64,000 nucleotides of DNA from Sediminispirochaeta bajacaliforniensis DSM 16054 (GTDB lineage: Bacteria > Spirochaetota > Spirochaetia > DSM-16054 > Sediminispirochaetaceae). The DNA is taken from positions 155,195-219,194 of the forward strand of contig NZ_KB899410.1 in assembly GCF_000378205.1 (NCBI RefSeq), read 5' to 3'. The notes beneath the pieces are model-generated. The model had not been told where the DNA came from. It searched no databases and saw only the letters and a program-made list of their open reading frames with translations. Of this stretch, positions 1 through 9,103 are shown in pieces (position 1 is the stretch's first letter; every line of letters begins with the position of its first letter). The translations under genes and the position numbers were made by a program.

Positions 1-460
1 TTCTTACAATAACCGAATTGCCGACGATGTCGATCCTGAGAAAGGTGAGGGTATATTCCTTCGCCGTTTTTAGCGCGCCCCAGTTTCTTGTAATACTATA
101 TTGAGGGTTCTCGACAAAGAGCTGGTTTGTTGTATCGTAGAGATAGCCGAGCTCAAAGACTCCGGAAATGATATCGCGCATGTAGGGAACGGTGTATCTT
201 CGCCCCATGAGCCCTTTGTCTCCGATCTCTACCAGAAGTAAGACGAAATCGAGAAAGCGATCGGCCTTGACCATGTCGTGGACGATTTGTCGTGCGGCTT
301 CTTTATTTGGAATTGGCATACTCGAGGGGAATCCCGTTCTTGCATAAAGGTCGTAATTGGGAAAGACCTTTTTGGCAAGGACCACCATCGTCTTCGTTGT
401 CATGGATTGAGCGAGGGCCTTTGAACTCGTGTTGATTAATGCGCTTCCTATTCGTTTCAC
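1..460 (-). CDS. Probable class III nucleotide (adenylate/guanylate) cyclase, N-terminal part, cut by window edge
   Basis: The complement strand reads open from 460 to the left edge, about 153 codons, with no stop. The start is uncertain: GTG at 460 follows a TATACT -10-like box (472-477) closely, while an in-frame ATG lies at 403. Near the window edge the protein reads TFLRIDIVGNS, which resembles the first strand and metal-binding Asp of class III cyclase catalytic domains (consensus DIVGxT/S). The preceding 140 residues have no signal peptide or clear membrane segment and would be a cytoplasmic N-terminal regulatory region like those of spirochaetal cyclases. The catalytic domain lies outside the window, so the assignment rests on one motif and remembered family resemblance. 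Confidence 0.5.
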   Translation of the reverse strand, partial: MKRIGSALINTSSKALAQSMTTKTMVVLAKKVFPNYDLYARTGFPSSMPIPNKEAARQIVHDMVKADRFLDFVLLLVEIGDKGLMGRRYTVPYMRDIISGVFELGYLYDTTNQLFVENPQYSITRNWGALKTAKEYTLTFLRIDIVGNSVIVR

Positions 461-534
461 AAACCTACCACAGTATACTTATTAATCGACAATTTTTATG
501 CTTAATCAAGTTGTTTTGTGGCGATACGGAAGAT

Positions 535-568
535 AAAAAGGCCGTGGGACCTGACAGGCCCCACGGCC
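535..568 (-). terminator. Rho-independent terminator of xylA
   Basis: A perfect 9-bp stem (GGCCGTGGG 540-548 with CCCACGGCC 560-568) lies just beyond the xylA stop. On the complement strand it is followed by a run of five T. The order stem then T-run fits termination of the minus-strand xylA transcript. Confidence 0.85.
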
Positions 569-590
569 GAAGCTCTCCCGGAGGAGAGGG

Positions 591-1931
591 TCAGCGTACG
601 AACATGTAGCGGTTCAGGATGTTTTCCAGAAGCTCCTGGTTTCCGCTGATGGTTTCCGGCTCCCTGGCGTCAAGAGCGATGTTGCGCAATTCTTCAAGGG
701 AGAGTTTTCCCGCCTCGAATTCCGCTCCCTTCCCCGAATCGAAGGAAGCATAGCGTTTGCTTTTACGCTTGGGCAATTCACTTTTGGTATTAATGTTGTA
801 GGCGATTTCCAGACCAAGAGCAAAGGCGTCCATTCCGCCAATATGGGCATAGAAGAGATCTGCTGGATCGGTGGAGTTTCGCCGGCGCTTGGCGTCGAAA
901 TTGAGGCCTCCGTAGGTAAATCCTCCGTTTTCAAGGATCACCATCATTGCCCTTGCCGTCTCATAGACATTCGAGGGAAATTGGTCGGTGTCCCAGCCAT
1001 TCTGATAGTCTCCCTGGTTCGCGTCGACACTGCCGAGTAGGCCGTTGTCTGCAGCTACCTGGAGGTCATGCCAGAACGTGTGGCCGGCGAGGGTCGCGTG
1101 GTTGTTTTCGATGTTGATGGCAAAATCCTTTTCCAGGCCGTTTGTTTTGATGAAGGCGGCCACGGTTTCCGCATCGTAGTCGTATTGGTGCTTTGTCGGC
1201 TCCATGGGCTTGGGCTCTATCATGAAGGTTCCCTTGAAACCAGCCTTGCGGCCATAATCCCTGGCAGCGGTGAGGAAACGGAGCAGGTGCTCTTTTTCCC
1301 GCTTCATGTCGGTGTTCAGAAGGCTCATGTAGCCCTCTCGTCCGCCCCAGAATACATATCCTCCTCCGCCAAGGAGAATCGTTGCATCGATGGCTGCCTT
1401 TACCTGGGCCGCGGCAAAGGGAATGACGTCGAAATTGGGATTGGTAGCCGCTCCATTCATGAATCGGGGATGATTGAAAAGATTCGCCGTACCCCACAAA
1501 AGTTTGACACCGGTGGCCTCCTGGCGCTCCTTTGCCATGCCTGCCAGCTCCATCAGGTTCTTTTCGCTTTCTGTAACGCTTTTCCCTTCGGGAGCAAGAT
1601 CCCGGTCGTGAAAACAGTAAAAGGGGGCGTCAATCTTTGTGATAAATTCAAATGCCGCATCTACCTTGTCCTTTGCCGCCTCCATGGGGTCCGCCTTGAC
1701 TGCCCAGGGAAAAAAGTGGGTATCCGCTCCAAAGGGATCGAGGCCTCCTGCGCAGAAGCTGTGCCAATAGGCGATGGAAAATCTGAGGTGTTCCCTCATG
1801 GTCTTGTTTCCGATTTTTTTGTCGGGATCGTAAAAACGAAAAGCGAGAGGGTTGTCGGTTCCCGCTCCTTCATACGCTATTTTTCCGATTCCCGGAAAAT
1901 ACTCTTTATTGCCGATAAAATAGTCTTTCAT
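591..1931 (-). CDS. xylA: Xylose isomerase
   Basis: Converts D-xylose to D-xylulose (and glucose to fructose) in the cytoplasm, the first step of xylose catabolism. The 446-residue length is that of the long (class II) xylose isomerases. Catalytic and metal residues are all visible: His108 and Asp111 in [11 protein letters not shown], Glu239 and Lys241 in [13 protein letters not shown], Glu275 and His278 in [11 protein letters not shown], Asp303, Asp314 and Asp316 in the VDANQGD...WDTDQ stretch, and Asp346 in GGLNFDAK. The ATG at 1931 is preceded by a strong AGGAGG, and that Shine-Dalgarno lies inside a 9-bp inverted repeat (1939-1960). The gene is monocistronic, ends at a terminator, and is divergent from an AraC-type regulator that is the obvious candidate controller. 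No xylulokinase is in the window. Confidence 0.98.
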   Translation of the reverse strand: MKDYFIGNKEYFPGIGKIAYEGAGTDNPLAFRFYDPDKKIGNKTMREHLRFSIAYWHSFCAGGLDPFGADTHFFPWAVKADPMEAAKDKVDAAFEFITKIDAPFYCFHDRDLAPEGKSVTESEKNLMELAGMAKERQEATGVKLLWGTANLFNHPRFMNGAATNPNFDVIPFAAAQVKAAIDATILLGGGGYVFWGGREGYMSLLNTDMKREKEHLLRFLTAARDYGRKAGFKGTFMIEPKPMEPTKHQYDYDAETVAAFIKTNGLEKDFAINIENNHATLAGHTFWHDLQVAADNGLLGSVDANQGDYQNGWDTDQFPSNVYETARAMMVILENGGFTYGGLNFDAKRRRNSTDPADLFYAHIGGMDAFALGLEIAYNINTKSELPKRKSKRYASFDSGKGAEFEAGKLSLEELRNIALDAREPETISGNQELLENILNRYMFVR

Positions 1932-1938
1932 GTGGTTC

Positions 1939-1960
1939 CTCCTATATCCAAATATAGGAG
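1939..1960. promoter_or_regulatory. Inverted repeat covering the xylA Shine-Dalgarno
   Basis: CTCCTATAT (1939-1947) and ATATAGGAG (1952-1960) are perfect 9-bp complements around a 4-nt loop. In the xylA mRNA the right-hand side of the hairpin contains the AGGAG ribosome-binding site. It could be an operator for the divergent AraC protein, an mRNA hairpin that hides the ribosome site, or both. Confidence 0.6.
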
Positions 1961-2020
1961 CTGTTTTTCGACTCTGCTATGGAGAAGATTGACAAAAGAT
2001 GTATATAATTGACATTAACG

Positions 2021-2851
2021 ATGGTTTTAAACATTCGCGAAGCGCTGTTTGTCTATCAACTTCAGGATGAAGAAAAGATTAGATGGCATAGTAGGGTCCA
2101 CGCCCATGGCCGGAATGAATATGAGCTGCACTATTTTCTTCAGGGCGGCGGAAGCTTCAGCGTCGGAAGTACCACCTACCGCATTTCACCGGGATCGGTC
2201 TTTCTCTGTCCCCCTTTGGAGGTTCATACGATTCAGACCATCGGCCGCGATCATCCCCTTACCTATTATGCCATTCTTTTCGCCCCGGATGAGGGGGCGG
2301 ATGCCGAGCTTAGGGAACTTTTGACCGGCAGATTGCCGCGGAGCTTGTATCGTCATGTGGGAACAAATTACCGCTTTTTTTTCGAAGAACTAAAGGAAAA
2401 GGTGGCCTCCTCAAGTAGTGCAAGGCGAAATTCGGGTATCCATCAGTTTGTTTCCTTTCTCTACATGTTGAACGAGGGACCGGGCAGCTTTAATTATGGC
2501 GACGGAAGTAATCAGCATATTGAGAAGGCGCTGAAAATCATGCAGGGAAGGGTAGCCGAGAAGCTCGATTTGCCGACCCTTGCCAGACGGGTCGGTCTGA
2601 ACGAGTCCTATTTCATAAGGCTTTTTCGTCAAAAGATGCAGATTACCCCTATGAAGTATTTTACCCGGTTGAAAATCGAAGCGGCCACCGGTTATCTTCT
2701 CGGGACCTCACAGCCCTTGTATCAGATAGCCGAAACCCTCGGTTTTTATAGTGAATTTCACTTTTCAAAGACCTTTAAGCAGTATGTGGGGGTGAGTCCG
2801 AGGGGCTACCGAGAGCGTTATCGTCAGAATATCGAGGGAATTGATTCTTGA
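2021..2851 (+). CDS. AraC-family transcriptional regulator
   Basis: A one-component sugar-type regulator. Residues about 1-130 form a cupin-like sensor (the HAHGRNEYELHYFLQGGG stretch is the typical His-containing strand of AraC_binding domains), and roughly the last 100 residues are the double helix-turn-helix, ending in the family signature around LYQIAETLGFYSEFHFSKTFKQ and GVSPRGYRER. ATG 2021 is chosen. An in-frame TTG at 2009 is possible but overlaps a TATAAT-like box (2004-2009). Neither start has a Shine-Dalgarno. It is divergent from xylA with a 90-bp shared promoter region, so control of xylose utilisation is the simplest inference. The effector cannot be read from sequence. Confidence 0.9.
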   Translation: MVLNIREALFVYQLQDEEKIRWHSRVHAHGRNEYELHYFLQGGGSFSVGSTTYRISPGSVFLCPPLEVHTIQTIGRDHPLTYYAILFAPDEGADAELRELLTGRLPRSLYRHVGTNYRFFFEELKEKVASSSSARRNSGIHQFVSFLYMLNEGPGSFNYGDGSNQHIEKALKIMQGRVAEKLDLPTLARRVGLNESYFIRLFRQKMQITPMKYFTRLKIEAATGYLLGTSQPLYQIAETLGFYSEFHFSKTFKQYVGVSPRGYRERYRQNIEGIDS

Positions 2852-2882
2852 CCGCCTAAGTGAGAATAGATTACATTTTCGC

Positions 2883-4730
2883 ATGGAACTAAAAAAGAAA
2901 TTACGATTTCTCGATCTCTACGCAATAAGCTCGGGGGCAATGATTAGTTCCGGTATCTTCATTCTTCCCGGGATCGCTTTTTCCATTACCGGACCTGGAG
3001 TGTTCCTTGCCTATATGCTCGCAGGCTTGATAGCCGCAATCGGTATCTTGAGCGTCGTCGAGCTTTCTACCGCCATGCCTAAGGCAGGCGGCAACTACTT
3101 CTTTATTGCCCGCAGTATGGGCCCCCTCGCAGGGACCGTTACCGGTGTTCTGAGCTGGTTTGCCCTTTCCCTGAAAAGTGCTTTTGCGATTTTCGGTCTT
3201 GCCGAACTCTGTACCCTTGCTTTCGGTATCAATGTGCACCTTGCAGGTTATATTCTTCTGACTCTCTTTTTTCTTCTGAATGCTTTTGGGGTGGACCTCG
3301 CAAGCAGATTCGAGGTCCTTTTGGTGATTCTTCTTCTTGCAATCCTGGCGGCATACGTGGGGGTTGGATACGGTGCGGTGGAGCCCCTGCGTTTTCAACC
3401 TCTCTTGCCACACGGCCGTAGCGCCCTTCTTGCCGGTGCCGCTTTCGTTTTTGTCTCCTATGGAGGACTGATTAATGTTTCTTCCATCAGTGAAGAGGTT
3501 GCCTCTCCCAAGCGGAATATTCCTGCGGGGATGATAAGCAGCGTCATCACCATTACCATTCTCTATGGGGCCGTGCTCTACGTAACCGTGGGGGCCAGTG
3601 ATCCCTCCACGCTTCTCGCTTCTGTTGCACCCCTCGCCGACACTGCAAGGGGCTTCGGCGGGGCTGTCGGTTATGCCGCAATCACGGCTGCTGCGGTCCT
3701 TGCGTTTATCACGACGGCAAATGCAGGAGTCATGTCTGCCAGCCGTTATCCCGTTGCGCTCAGCCGGGATAAATTGATACCCGGTTTTTTCGGCCGGGTT
3801 TCCAAGCGATCAGGGACCCCTTTTCCCGCCCTGATTGCCACAACCCTGCTCATCGGCGGCTCTCTGACCCTTGAGCTGGAGGTTTTGGTCAAGGCCGCAT
3901 CTTCGGTCATCCTGCTCAATTACGTCCTTGCTTCTCTTTCCGTCATGATCCTACGGGCAAGCCGGATTCAAAGTTACCGTCCAAGTTTTCGTACCCCGTT
4001 TTTTCCGTTGCCCCAGGTGCTAACCCTTGTTTCGGTGGCCTTTCTTATCGTACATCTTGGTTTTGAGGCGGTCGAGGTTACCCTTTCTTTTATTGTTTTG
4101 AGTCTGCTGCTCTATTTCCTCTATGGGAAACGACAGATGAAGCGTGAATTTGCGCTCCTGCATATTGTGGAACGAATGACCGATAAACGTCTGACCGATT
4201 CCGTTCTGGAATCGGAGCTTGTGGAGATCGTGTTTACCAGGGACGAACTGGTCAAGGACCGGGTGGATGCGGTGTTCCGGGGGGCTTCCTGTCTCGACCT
4301 TAGCTCCTGTGCCGATCGTAAGACCCTGTTTTCCCTTGCCGCAGAGCATTTTGCGAAGGAAGGCTTCGGAAGTCAGGCGGAGCTTGAGGCTTTGCTTGAG
4401 GATAGAGAGGCGGCAAGTTCTACCGTTCTTTCTCCTTTTATCGCCATTCCTCACTTGGTATGCGGGGGAAAGGAGCGATTCGGCCTATTTGCCGTACGTT
4501 GTATCGAGGGGATTGCCTTTGACCAAGCACATCCGGCGGTAAAGGCTGTCTTTTTTCTTGCCGGCTCCATGGATCGGCGGGATCTTCACCTCCAAACCCT
4601 TGCCGCCATTGCTCAGATTAGCGGTTCGGAAGGCTTTGAAAAAGAGTGGCTTGCGGTGCGCGGAGGAGAGGGCATCCGAAATCTCCTGCTTCTCGGCGGC
4701 CGACGCCGGGGGCAATCGGAGTTGCTTTAG
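2883..4730 (+). CDS. APC-superfamily permease fused to a C-terminal PTS EIIA-like domain
   Basis: Residues about 1-420 are a 12-helix amino acid/polyamine permease with the first-helix motif ISSGAMISSGIFILPG and the conserved GGNYF and YGGLINVSSISEEV segments. A cytoplasmic linker follows. The last 150 residues match the fructose/mannitol-type EIIA fold: AAEHFAKEGF near the start, then FIAIPH with the phospho-acceptor-type His retained, and FDQAHPAVKAVFFLAGS. The likely role is amino acid uptake or exchange whose activity is tuned by the EIIA-like domain; substrate unknown. ATG 2883 begins MELKKKLRFLDLYAISSG, the usual family start. A TTG at 2841 would overlap the end of the AraC gene. The 3' end overlaps the convergent FtsX-type gene by four bases. 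Confidence 0.9.
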   Translation: MELKKKLRFLDLYAISSGAMISSGIFILPGIAFSITGPGVFLAYMLAGLIAAIGILSVVELSTAMPKAGGNYFFIARSMGPLAGTVTGVLSWFALSLKSAFAIFGLAELCTLAFGINVHLAGYILLTLFFLLNAFGVDLASRFEVLLVILLLAILAAYVGVGYGAVEPLRFQPLLPHGRSALLAGAAFVFVSYGGLINVSSISEEVASPKRNIPAGMISSVITITILYGAVLYVTVGASDPSTLLASVAPLADTARGFGGAVGYAAITAAAVLAFITTANAGVMSASRYPVALSRDKLIPGFFGRVSKRSGTPFPALIATTLLIGGSLTLELEVLVKAASSVILLNYVLASLSVMILRASRIQSYRPSFRTPFFPLPQVLTLVSVAFLIVHLGFEAVEVTLSFIVLSLLLYFLYGKRQMKREFALLHIVERMTDKRLTDSVLESELVEIVFTRDELVKDRVDAVFRGASCLDLSSCADRKTLFSLAAEHFAKEGFGSQAELEALLEDREAASSTVLSPFIAIPHLVCGGKERFGLFAVRCIEGIAFDQAHPAVKAVFFLAGSMDRRDLHLQTLAAIAQISGSEGFEKEWLAVRGGEGIRNLLLLGGRRRGQSELL

Positions 4731-5959
4731 CCGATCCCCCCGCCTCGCATGGCATCTGCCACCACCAGACGAGCCGCTTTCCTTGCCGGCCGTAAGGTCC
4801 CCAGTACGGCAGAAAAGCTTGCGATAGCGACGGCGATAATAAAATGGAGGAGCCTGAAATCTGCATAAAACCGCTGGCCGAAAGGGACGGGAATATTGTC
4901 GGGCATCTGGGCTGAGATGTCCAGGCCTACGCTGCCCAGGTACCAAACCATTGGAAACGAAATGACAATGGCGATCATGGCAGCTATGAGTGCGATCCAG
5001 CCGCTTTCTGCCAATAGTAGCAAAACTACATCCCGTTTTTTCATGCCTATTGCACGCAGGGTTCCTATCTCTCTGGTCCTTTCGTGGACACTCATCGACA
5101 TGGAGTTCAAAAGTCCAAGAACGATCAGGATATAGAGCACTACCAGCATGGTAAAAAAGCTTCTGGTATCCGTTTGTACCGCGGAAACGGTTGCCTGGGC
5201 AAAGCTTTTCCAGGTGTGTACTTCACCTGGCAGCTTTGCTTTTCGCAAGATGGCCGCACCTGTTTCGGGGCTTATGCCGGGGGCAAGCCGCATAACCACT
5301 CTGGTTACCTTGTCTTGCATGTCCAGCAGGCTCATGGCGCTGTGTACATCAATAAACACAATGTTTTTATCAATTGGAGGATACCCGTAGTGAAAAATTC
5401 CCGCCACCTTTATGTCGATGAAATTTTCCGAACCGTATGCATCCTGGGCAACAATGTAGAGTGTGTCTCCCGGCACCACTCCCATGCGCTTTGCCAGTTC
5501 TCTCCCAATGAGAATTCCCTCCTTTTTTGATGAAAGGTATTGGCCGTCGTCGATGTAGTCGGCTAATACGGTGGTAGCGGCCTCACTTTCCGGATCTATA
5601 GCCCTGCCTATAAGGTAGACCGATTCCTTTCTGTTGGATAAGCGAAGAGAAAAATCGATGCGTCCCGTTGCTTCCTTTACTTCCGGCATGCTTTTAAGCC
5701 TCTGTTTAAGATTGTGGTAATCGGGAAGTGTCAGATCCAGGGGCATACGTCGTTCTTCTTTCAGATATCCTGGGGGAATCAGCTGCACCTCGCCGGTTTC
5801 AAAATTTTGCATGGCCCCGTAGACATAGGTATGGTATCCTTCTACCCAGCCCAATCCCAGGAGCATCAGGCTTGTTGCCAGGCAGAGAGCGATAAGGTTG
5901 AGGATAGTTCGTCGTTTATTTCTCCATACATTTCGTAATGCGATACCTATCAAATCCAT
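4727..5959 (-). CDS. FtsX/LolE-type ABC transporter permease (second of pair)
   Basis: Inner-membrane subunit of a MacB/LolCDE-class ABC transporter, 410 residues. It has one N-terminal transmembrane helix after MDLIGIALRNVWRNKRR, a periplasmic MacB_PCD-like domain (about 45-270), then three C-terminal helices of the FtsX domain with the hallmark HERTREIGTLRAIGMKKRDV coupling segment. The open frame extends to 6148, but ATG 5959 is chosen because GGGAG lies 7-8 nt upstream and the family start is there. It sits 14 nt downstream of a homologous permease and is the last gene of the 10.8-4.7 kb operon. Transporters of this class extract lipoproteins or lipids from the inner membrane rather than importing solutes. 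Confidence 0.92.
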   Translation of the reverse strand: MDLIGIALRNVWRNKRRTILNLIALCLATSLMLLGLGWVEGYHTYVYGAMQNFETGEVQLIPPGYLKEERRMPLDLTLPDYHNLKQRLKSMPEVKEATGRIDFSLRLSNRKESVYLIGRAIDPESEAATTVLADYIDDGQYLSSKKEGILIGRELAKRMGVVPGDTLYIVAQDAYGSENFIDIKVAGIFHYGYPPIDKNIVFIDVHSAMSLLDMQDKVTRVVMRLAPGISPETGAAILRKAKLPGEVHTWKSFAQATVSAVQTDTRSFFTMLVVLYILIVLGLLNSMSMSVHERTREIGTLRAIGMKKRDVVLLLLAESGWIALIAAMIAIVISFPMVWYLGSVGLDISAQMPDNIPVPFGQRFYADFRLLHFIIAVAIASFSAVLGTLRPARKAARLVVADAMRGGGIG

Positions 5960-5973
5960 ACTGTTTCTCCCGC

Positions 5974-7200
5974 TTATAGTGCGCGCAAAGATTCCATGAT
6001 ACTTTGCTTTGAACTGACAACTCCCGCGTACAGGGACCCGACACAGGCGATCAGGACCCCTGCGACGAGGCTTGAGAGGGCTTGTTGCGGGCTGAAAGCA
6101 AAGTATACGGCATCTCCTAAACCGAAACTTTCGGTAATTTCTCCCCATCTCATGCCATATTTCCGAAAATAGAGTACCGCCGGTATCCCTATGGCCAACC
6201 CCATGAGGCTTCCGATGATACCTTGCAGTATCCCTTCGGTTAAGATGAGACCGAAAAGCTGGCGTCGTTTCATGCCGATAGCCCGCAATGTTCCATATTC
6301 TCTGGTTTGCTCAAAGACATTCATCAGGATCGAATTGGTAATAACCGTAGCAGCGACTACGATGGTAAAGATGTTTATGAACAGGAAAAAAACATCGAAG
6401 AGTTGAAGAAGCACGAGATAGCTTCCGTGAATTTCCTTCCAGTCTTTTATCTCGGCGTGGGCCGCGAAGAGGGGATCGCTCTTTAATCGATCGGCAAAGG
6501 CTTCCGCGGTTTGCGGGGCTTTGAGTAAAATCCGTATTTCCCTGCATTCGCCGGGCACGTAGAGCAGCTTTTGGGCTTCATCGAGGTCGATGAAAAAACT
6601 TCCTTCATCAAACTCCTTACTGTCGGTTTGGAAAAAGCCGGTTACGGGGTATTCCACATACCAGGGACTCCCCGTGCTGTCTTCGACCAGTACCACTACC
6701 GAATCACCGACCCCTATATCCAAAAGCTCCGCAATGCGTTTGCTCATGGCGATTCCGGGGGCCCCTTCCTTTCCTTTCCCCAGAAATTCACCCACATATA
6801 TGCCGCCCCGTGCTTTAGAAAAGAAGCGGCTCTCTCTGTTTATCCCGCAGCCCGTAATGGTTAGATTCCTGTTTCCGGCCAACAGTACGCTACCGAAGCT
6901 CAGTACCTTTTCCACCCTAAGAATTTCACTGTTTTCCGAAAGTTTTTTCACCATATCGTCGGGATTCGGGAGCAGAAGCGTCAGGTCGTAGGGGTTCAAT
7001 GCCGTGTCGCTTCCCTTGGGAAGAATTTGTACATGGCCGCTTTCTTCGAGCATGTTGCGAAAAAAGTTTTTCTTTACCCCTTCGATCATTCCCGAAACAA
7101 AGAGGATGACCGCTACGGAGAGGGCGACGGAAAACAGTATCATGATGGTACGCCGTCCGCGAACTACCATGTTATGCCAGGCTACTTTGAAGAATATCAT
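5974..7200 (-). CDS. FtsX/LolC-type ABC transporter permease (first of pair)
   Basis: 408 residues with the same architecture as its downstream neighbour: N-terminal helix after MIFFKVAWHNMVVRGRRT, a periplasmic domain (about 45-265), then three helices with the EQTREYGTLRAIGMKRRQL motif. The start ATG overlaps the stop of the ATPase gene (ATGA), so the two are translationally coupled. Together the two permeases and the ATPase make a complete heterodimeric LolCDE-like transporter. The periplasmic domain is shorter than in macrolide exporters, and no membrane-fusion protein is nearby, which favours a Lol-type rather than drug-efflux role. Confidence 0.92.
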   Translation of the reverse strand: MIFFKVAWHNMVVRGRRTIMILFSVALSVAVILFVSGMIEGVKKNFFRNMLEESGHVQILPKGSDTALNPYDLTLLLPNPDDMVKKLSENSEILRVEKVLSFGSVLLAGNRNLTITGCGINRESRFFSKARGGIYVGEFLGKGKEGAPGIAMSKRIAELLDIGVGDSVVVLVEDSTGSPWYVEYPVTGFFQTDSKEFDEGSFFIDLDEAQKLLYVPGECREIRILLKAPQTAEAFADRLKSDPLFAAHAEIKDWKEIHGSYLVLLQLFDVFFLFINIFTIVVAATVITNSILMNVFEQTREYGTLRAIGMKRRQLFGLILTEGILQGIIGSLMGLAIGIPAVLYFRKYGMRWGEITESFGLGDAVYFAFSPQQALSSLVAGVLIACVGSLYAGVVSSKQSIMESLRAL

Positions 7201-7889
7201 GCGGAACCCCCTGCATCGATTCCCGTGACCCTACCGTCTTTTAAATGAATAATCGTTTGGGCGTAGTGCATGATATCCGGGTTATGGGTGGAAAAAATAA
7301 ACGTGACACGTTCCTTTTGATTCAGCTCTGCCATGGTTTCCAGAATGACGTTACCGGTGGCGGAGTCAAGGTTTGCGGTCGGTTCATCCGCAATGACAAG
7401 AGATGGATTATTAACCAGAGCCCGGGCGATGGCGACCCGCTGGCGCTGCCCTCCTGAAAGCTCATCGGGGCGGTGTGCCGAAAAATCTTCGAGGCCTACA
7501 AGCTCCACCAGATACTCCACACGCTTTTTCCGCTCTTGCTTCGGAATCCCTGCCAGGATAAGGGGAAATTCAACATTTTCGAAGCAGCTCAAGACGGGCA
7601 CCAGATTAAAGGCCTGAAAGATGAAACCCATCTTTTCCAATCGAATTCCCGCCTCCTGATTGTCGCTAAGCGTCGCCAGGTCCTGCCCATTGAAAAAGAG
7701 CTTTCCCGAAGTTGGTTTATCGATGCAGCCGAGGATGTTCAAAAGGGTTGTCTTACCGCAACCCGATGGGCCTACGATTGAGATGAAATCACCCTCGTCG
7801 ATGGTGAAATTCAGATCTTTCAGGGCGTGGATAACGCTTTTCCCCAAATAGTAATCCTTATGAATCCCCCGGATTTCCAGTAGTGCCAT
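7197..7889 (-). CDS. LolD/MacB-type ABC transporter ATP-binding protein
   Basis: 230-residue stand-alone ATPase. It shows Walker A GPSGCGKTT, the Q-loop FIFQAFNLVPVLS typical of the LolD/MacB/FtsE group, the signature LSGGQRQRVAIARAL, Walker B LVIADEPTANLD and the H-loop FSTHNPD. The frame is open to 8057, but ATG 7889 has AAGGAG nine bases upstream and starts the family-typical MALLEIRGIHKDYY. It follows the outer-membrane barrel gene by 14 nt and overlaps the downstream permease. It powers the two FtsX-type permeases. Confidence 0.95.
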   Translation of the reverse strand: MALLEIRGIHKDYYLGKSVIHALKDLNFTIDEGDFISIVGPSGCGKTTLLNILGCIDKPTSGKLFFNGQDLATLSDNQEAGIRLEKMGFIFQAFNLVPVLSCFENVEFPLILAGIPKQERKKRVEYLVELVGLEDFSAHRPDELSGGQRQRVAIARALVNNPSLVIADEPTANLDSATGNVILETMAELNQKERVTFIFSTHNPDIMHYAQTIIHLKDGRVTGIDAGGSA

Positions 7890-7903
7890 GATACACTCCT
7901 TCT

Positions 7904-9094
7904 TTAAAAATGGATGACAGACTCCAGTGTGAGTCGCCAGTCTCCTTTGCTCGCTTTTTGCGATCCGAATTCCGTCCGGGAAGAGCCTGTCAACATCTCC
8001 CCTTGGAGATTGAGGTCCATATTGGCAACGGCGAGGAGGGTTCCCTTTGCTGACCAATAGGCAGAGTGGTCGGCAAGGCTGATGTATGAGGACAGCTCAA
8101 GCCGAACGTGTTGGTAGTATTCAAAACTGGCGAGGGAAAAGAGATAGTGCCGTCCCAGGTAGTCGACCGATGGTTCTTCTCCCGTATAGCTGCCGATAAG
8201 TGAAACGTAATCCGTTCGTTCATCTTTGCTATATCCGGTTCCTGCGTACAGGTATTCCTCCGCAAACATCATACTTACGTCCGGATGTGCTGCCGGGAAA
8301 AAGGTACGGCTTAGCCCTGCCGAGGCAAGGAGTTGGGGGGCCGATTCACTGTCCGTTTCAAATCCGTTTATGGATTCGTCGGGATATTCCACAGCGTGTG
8401 AGAATTCAAGGGCGCATTCACTGGTGATAATATATCCGGCAATATCATACGATATACCGAAGCCGGGTCTGAGGGTTTGATCACGAAGATAGACCATGGA
8501 GAGGGCCATATCGGCCTTTCCCGCCACTATACTTGCATAGAGGGCATACTTAAGATCGTTATAGAAGTCTTCATTCGTTTCGTTATCCGTTATATCGTTT
8601 GATGCGGACAAGGGGTCGGTGAAGTCCACAACCCCTGTCAGCTGGGTGTTAAGGTTCGGAATTAAGACAAGGCTGAGGCCGGTGAAACCTTCCACATCTT
8701 CTCTGGTGTGGCTGGGATGTAAGGTATCGGTGGGAAAAAAAGCAATGCCCCTGCCCCAGGGGATGCGCTGCTTTCCTGCGGCAAGTTCAAGCCTGTCGCT
8801 GAGGTGGTAATCGATATATGCCTCGTAGAGCTCGTGTTCAATCGTTTCCCGGCGATCAAGTTCTGCCCGATGCCTGGCAATAAAGGTAAAGGTATCGTAT
8901 TCGAGGCGGTGGTTAGCCTCTATCCCCAGGGTATAGTCGAGGCTATTCGACGCTTCTGCACCCGGTGTTCTGGCGTAGCATCCTTCCATGTCGATTTCTC
9001 CGAAAAGTGAATAATCCTGGGAGAAAAGGGGGACCGCTGCCAGGGCGAACAGAAGGGTCAGGCCTATGCCTGTGATACTGCGGTACTGTTTCAT
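7904..9094 (-). CDS. Predicted outer-membrane beta-barrel protein of the Lol-like operon
   Basis: 396 residues with a signal peptide (cleavage likely after LFS near residue 25), then alternating hydrophobic/polar strands. It contains an ELAAGKQRIPWGRGIAFFPTD segment like that of porin-type barrels in which a glycine-rich turn precedes a plug. The C-terminus ends in Phe (SVIHF), the usual barrel-assembly signal. I cannot assign a named family. Its position between a LolA-like carrier gene and the ATPase gene suggests it receives or passes on the cargo at the outer membrane. Confidence 0.75.
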   Translation of the reverse strand: MKQYRSITGIGLTLLFALAAVPLFSQDYSLFGEIDMEGCYARTPGAEASNSLDYTLGIEANHRLEYDTFTFIARHRAELDRRETIEHELYEAYIDYHLSDRLELAAGKQRIPWGRGIAFFPTDTLHPSHTREDVEGFTGLSLVLIPNLNTQLTGVVDFTDPLSASNDITDNETNEDFYNDLKYALYASIVAGKADMALSMVYLRDQTLRPGFGISYDIAGYIITSECALEFSHAVEYPDESINGFETDSESAPQLLASAGLSRTFFPAAHPDVSMMFAEEYLYAGTGYSKDERTDYVSLIGSYTGEEPSVDYLGRHYLFSLASFEYYQHVRLELSSYISLADHSAYWSAKGTLLAVANMDLNLQGEMLTGSSRTEFGSQKASKGDWRLTLESVIHF

Positions 9095-9103
9095 AAAGTT
9101 TTC

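Noticed and set aside
1068-2012. Open frame on the plus strand through xylA (314 codons)
   Set aside because: Complement of conserved xylA catalytic regions; no Shine-Dalgarno and no domain.
7197-8057. Macrolide-exporter (MacAB-TolC) interpretation of the FtsX-type operon
   Set aside because: The ATPase is a separate protein, there is no membrane-fusion protein and no TolC-like gene; a LolA-like carrier is present instead.
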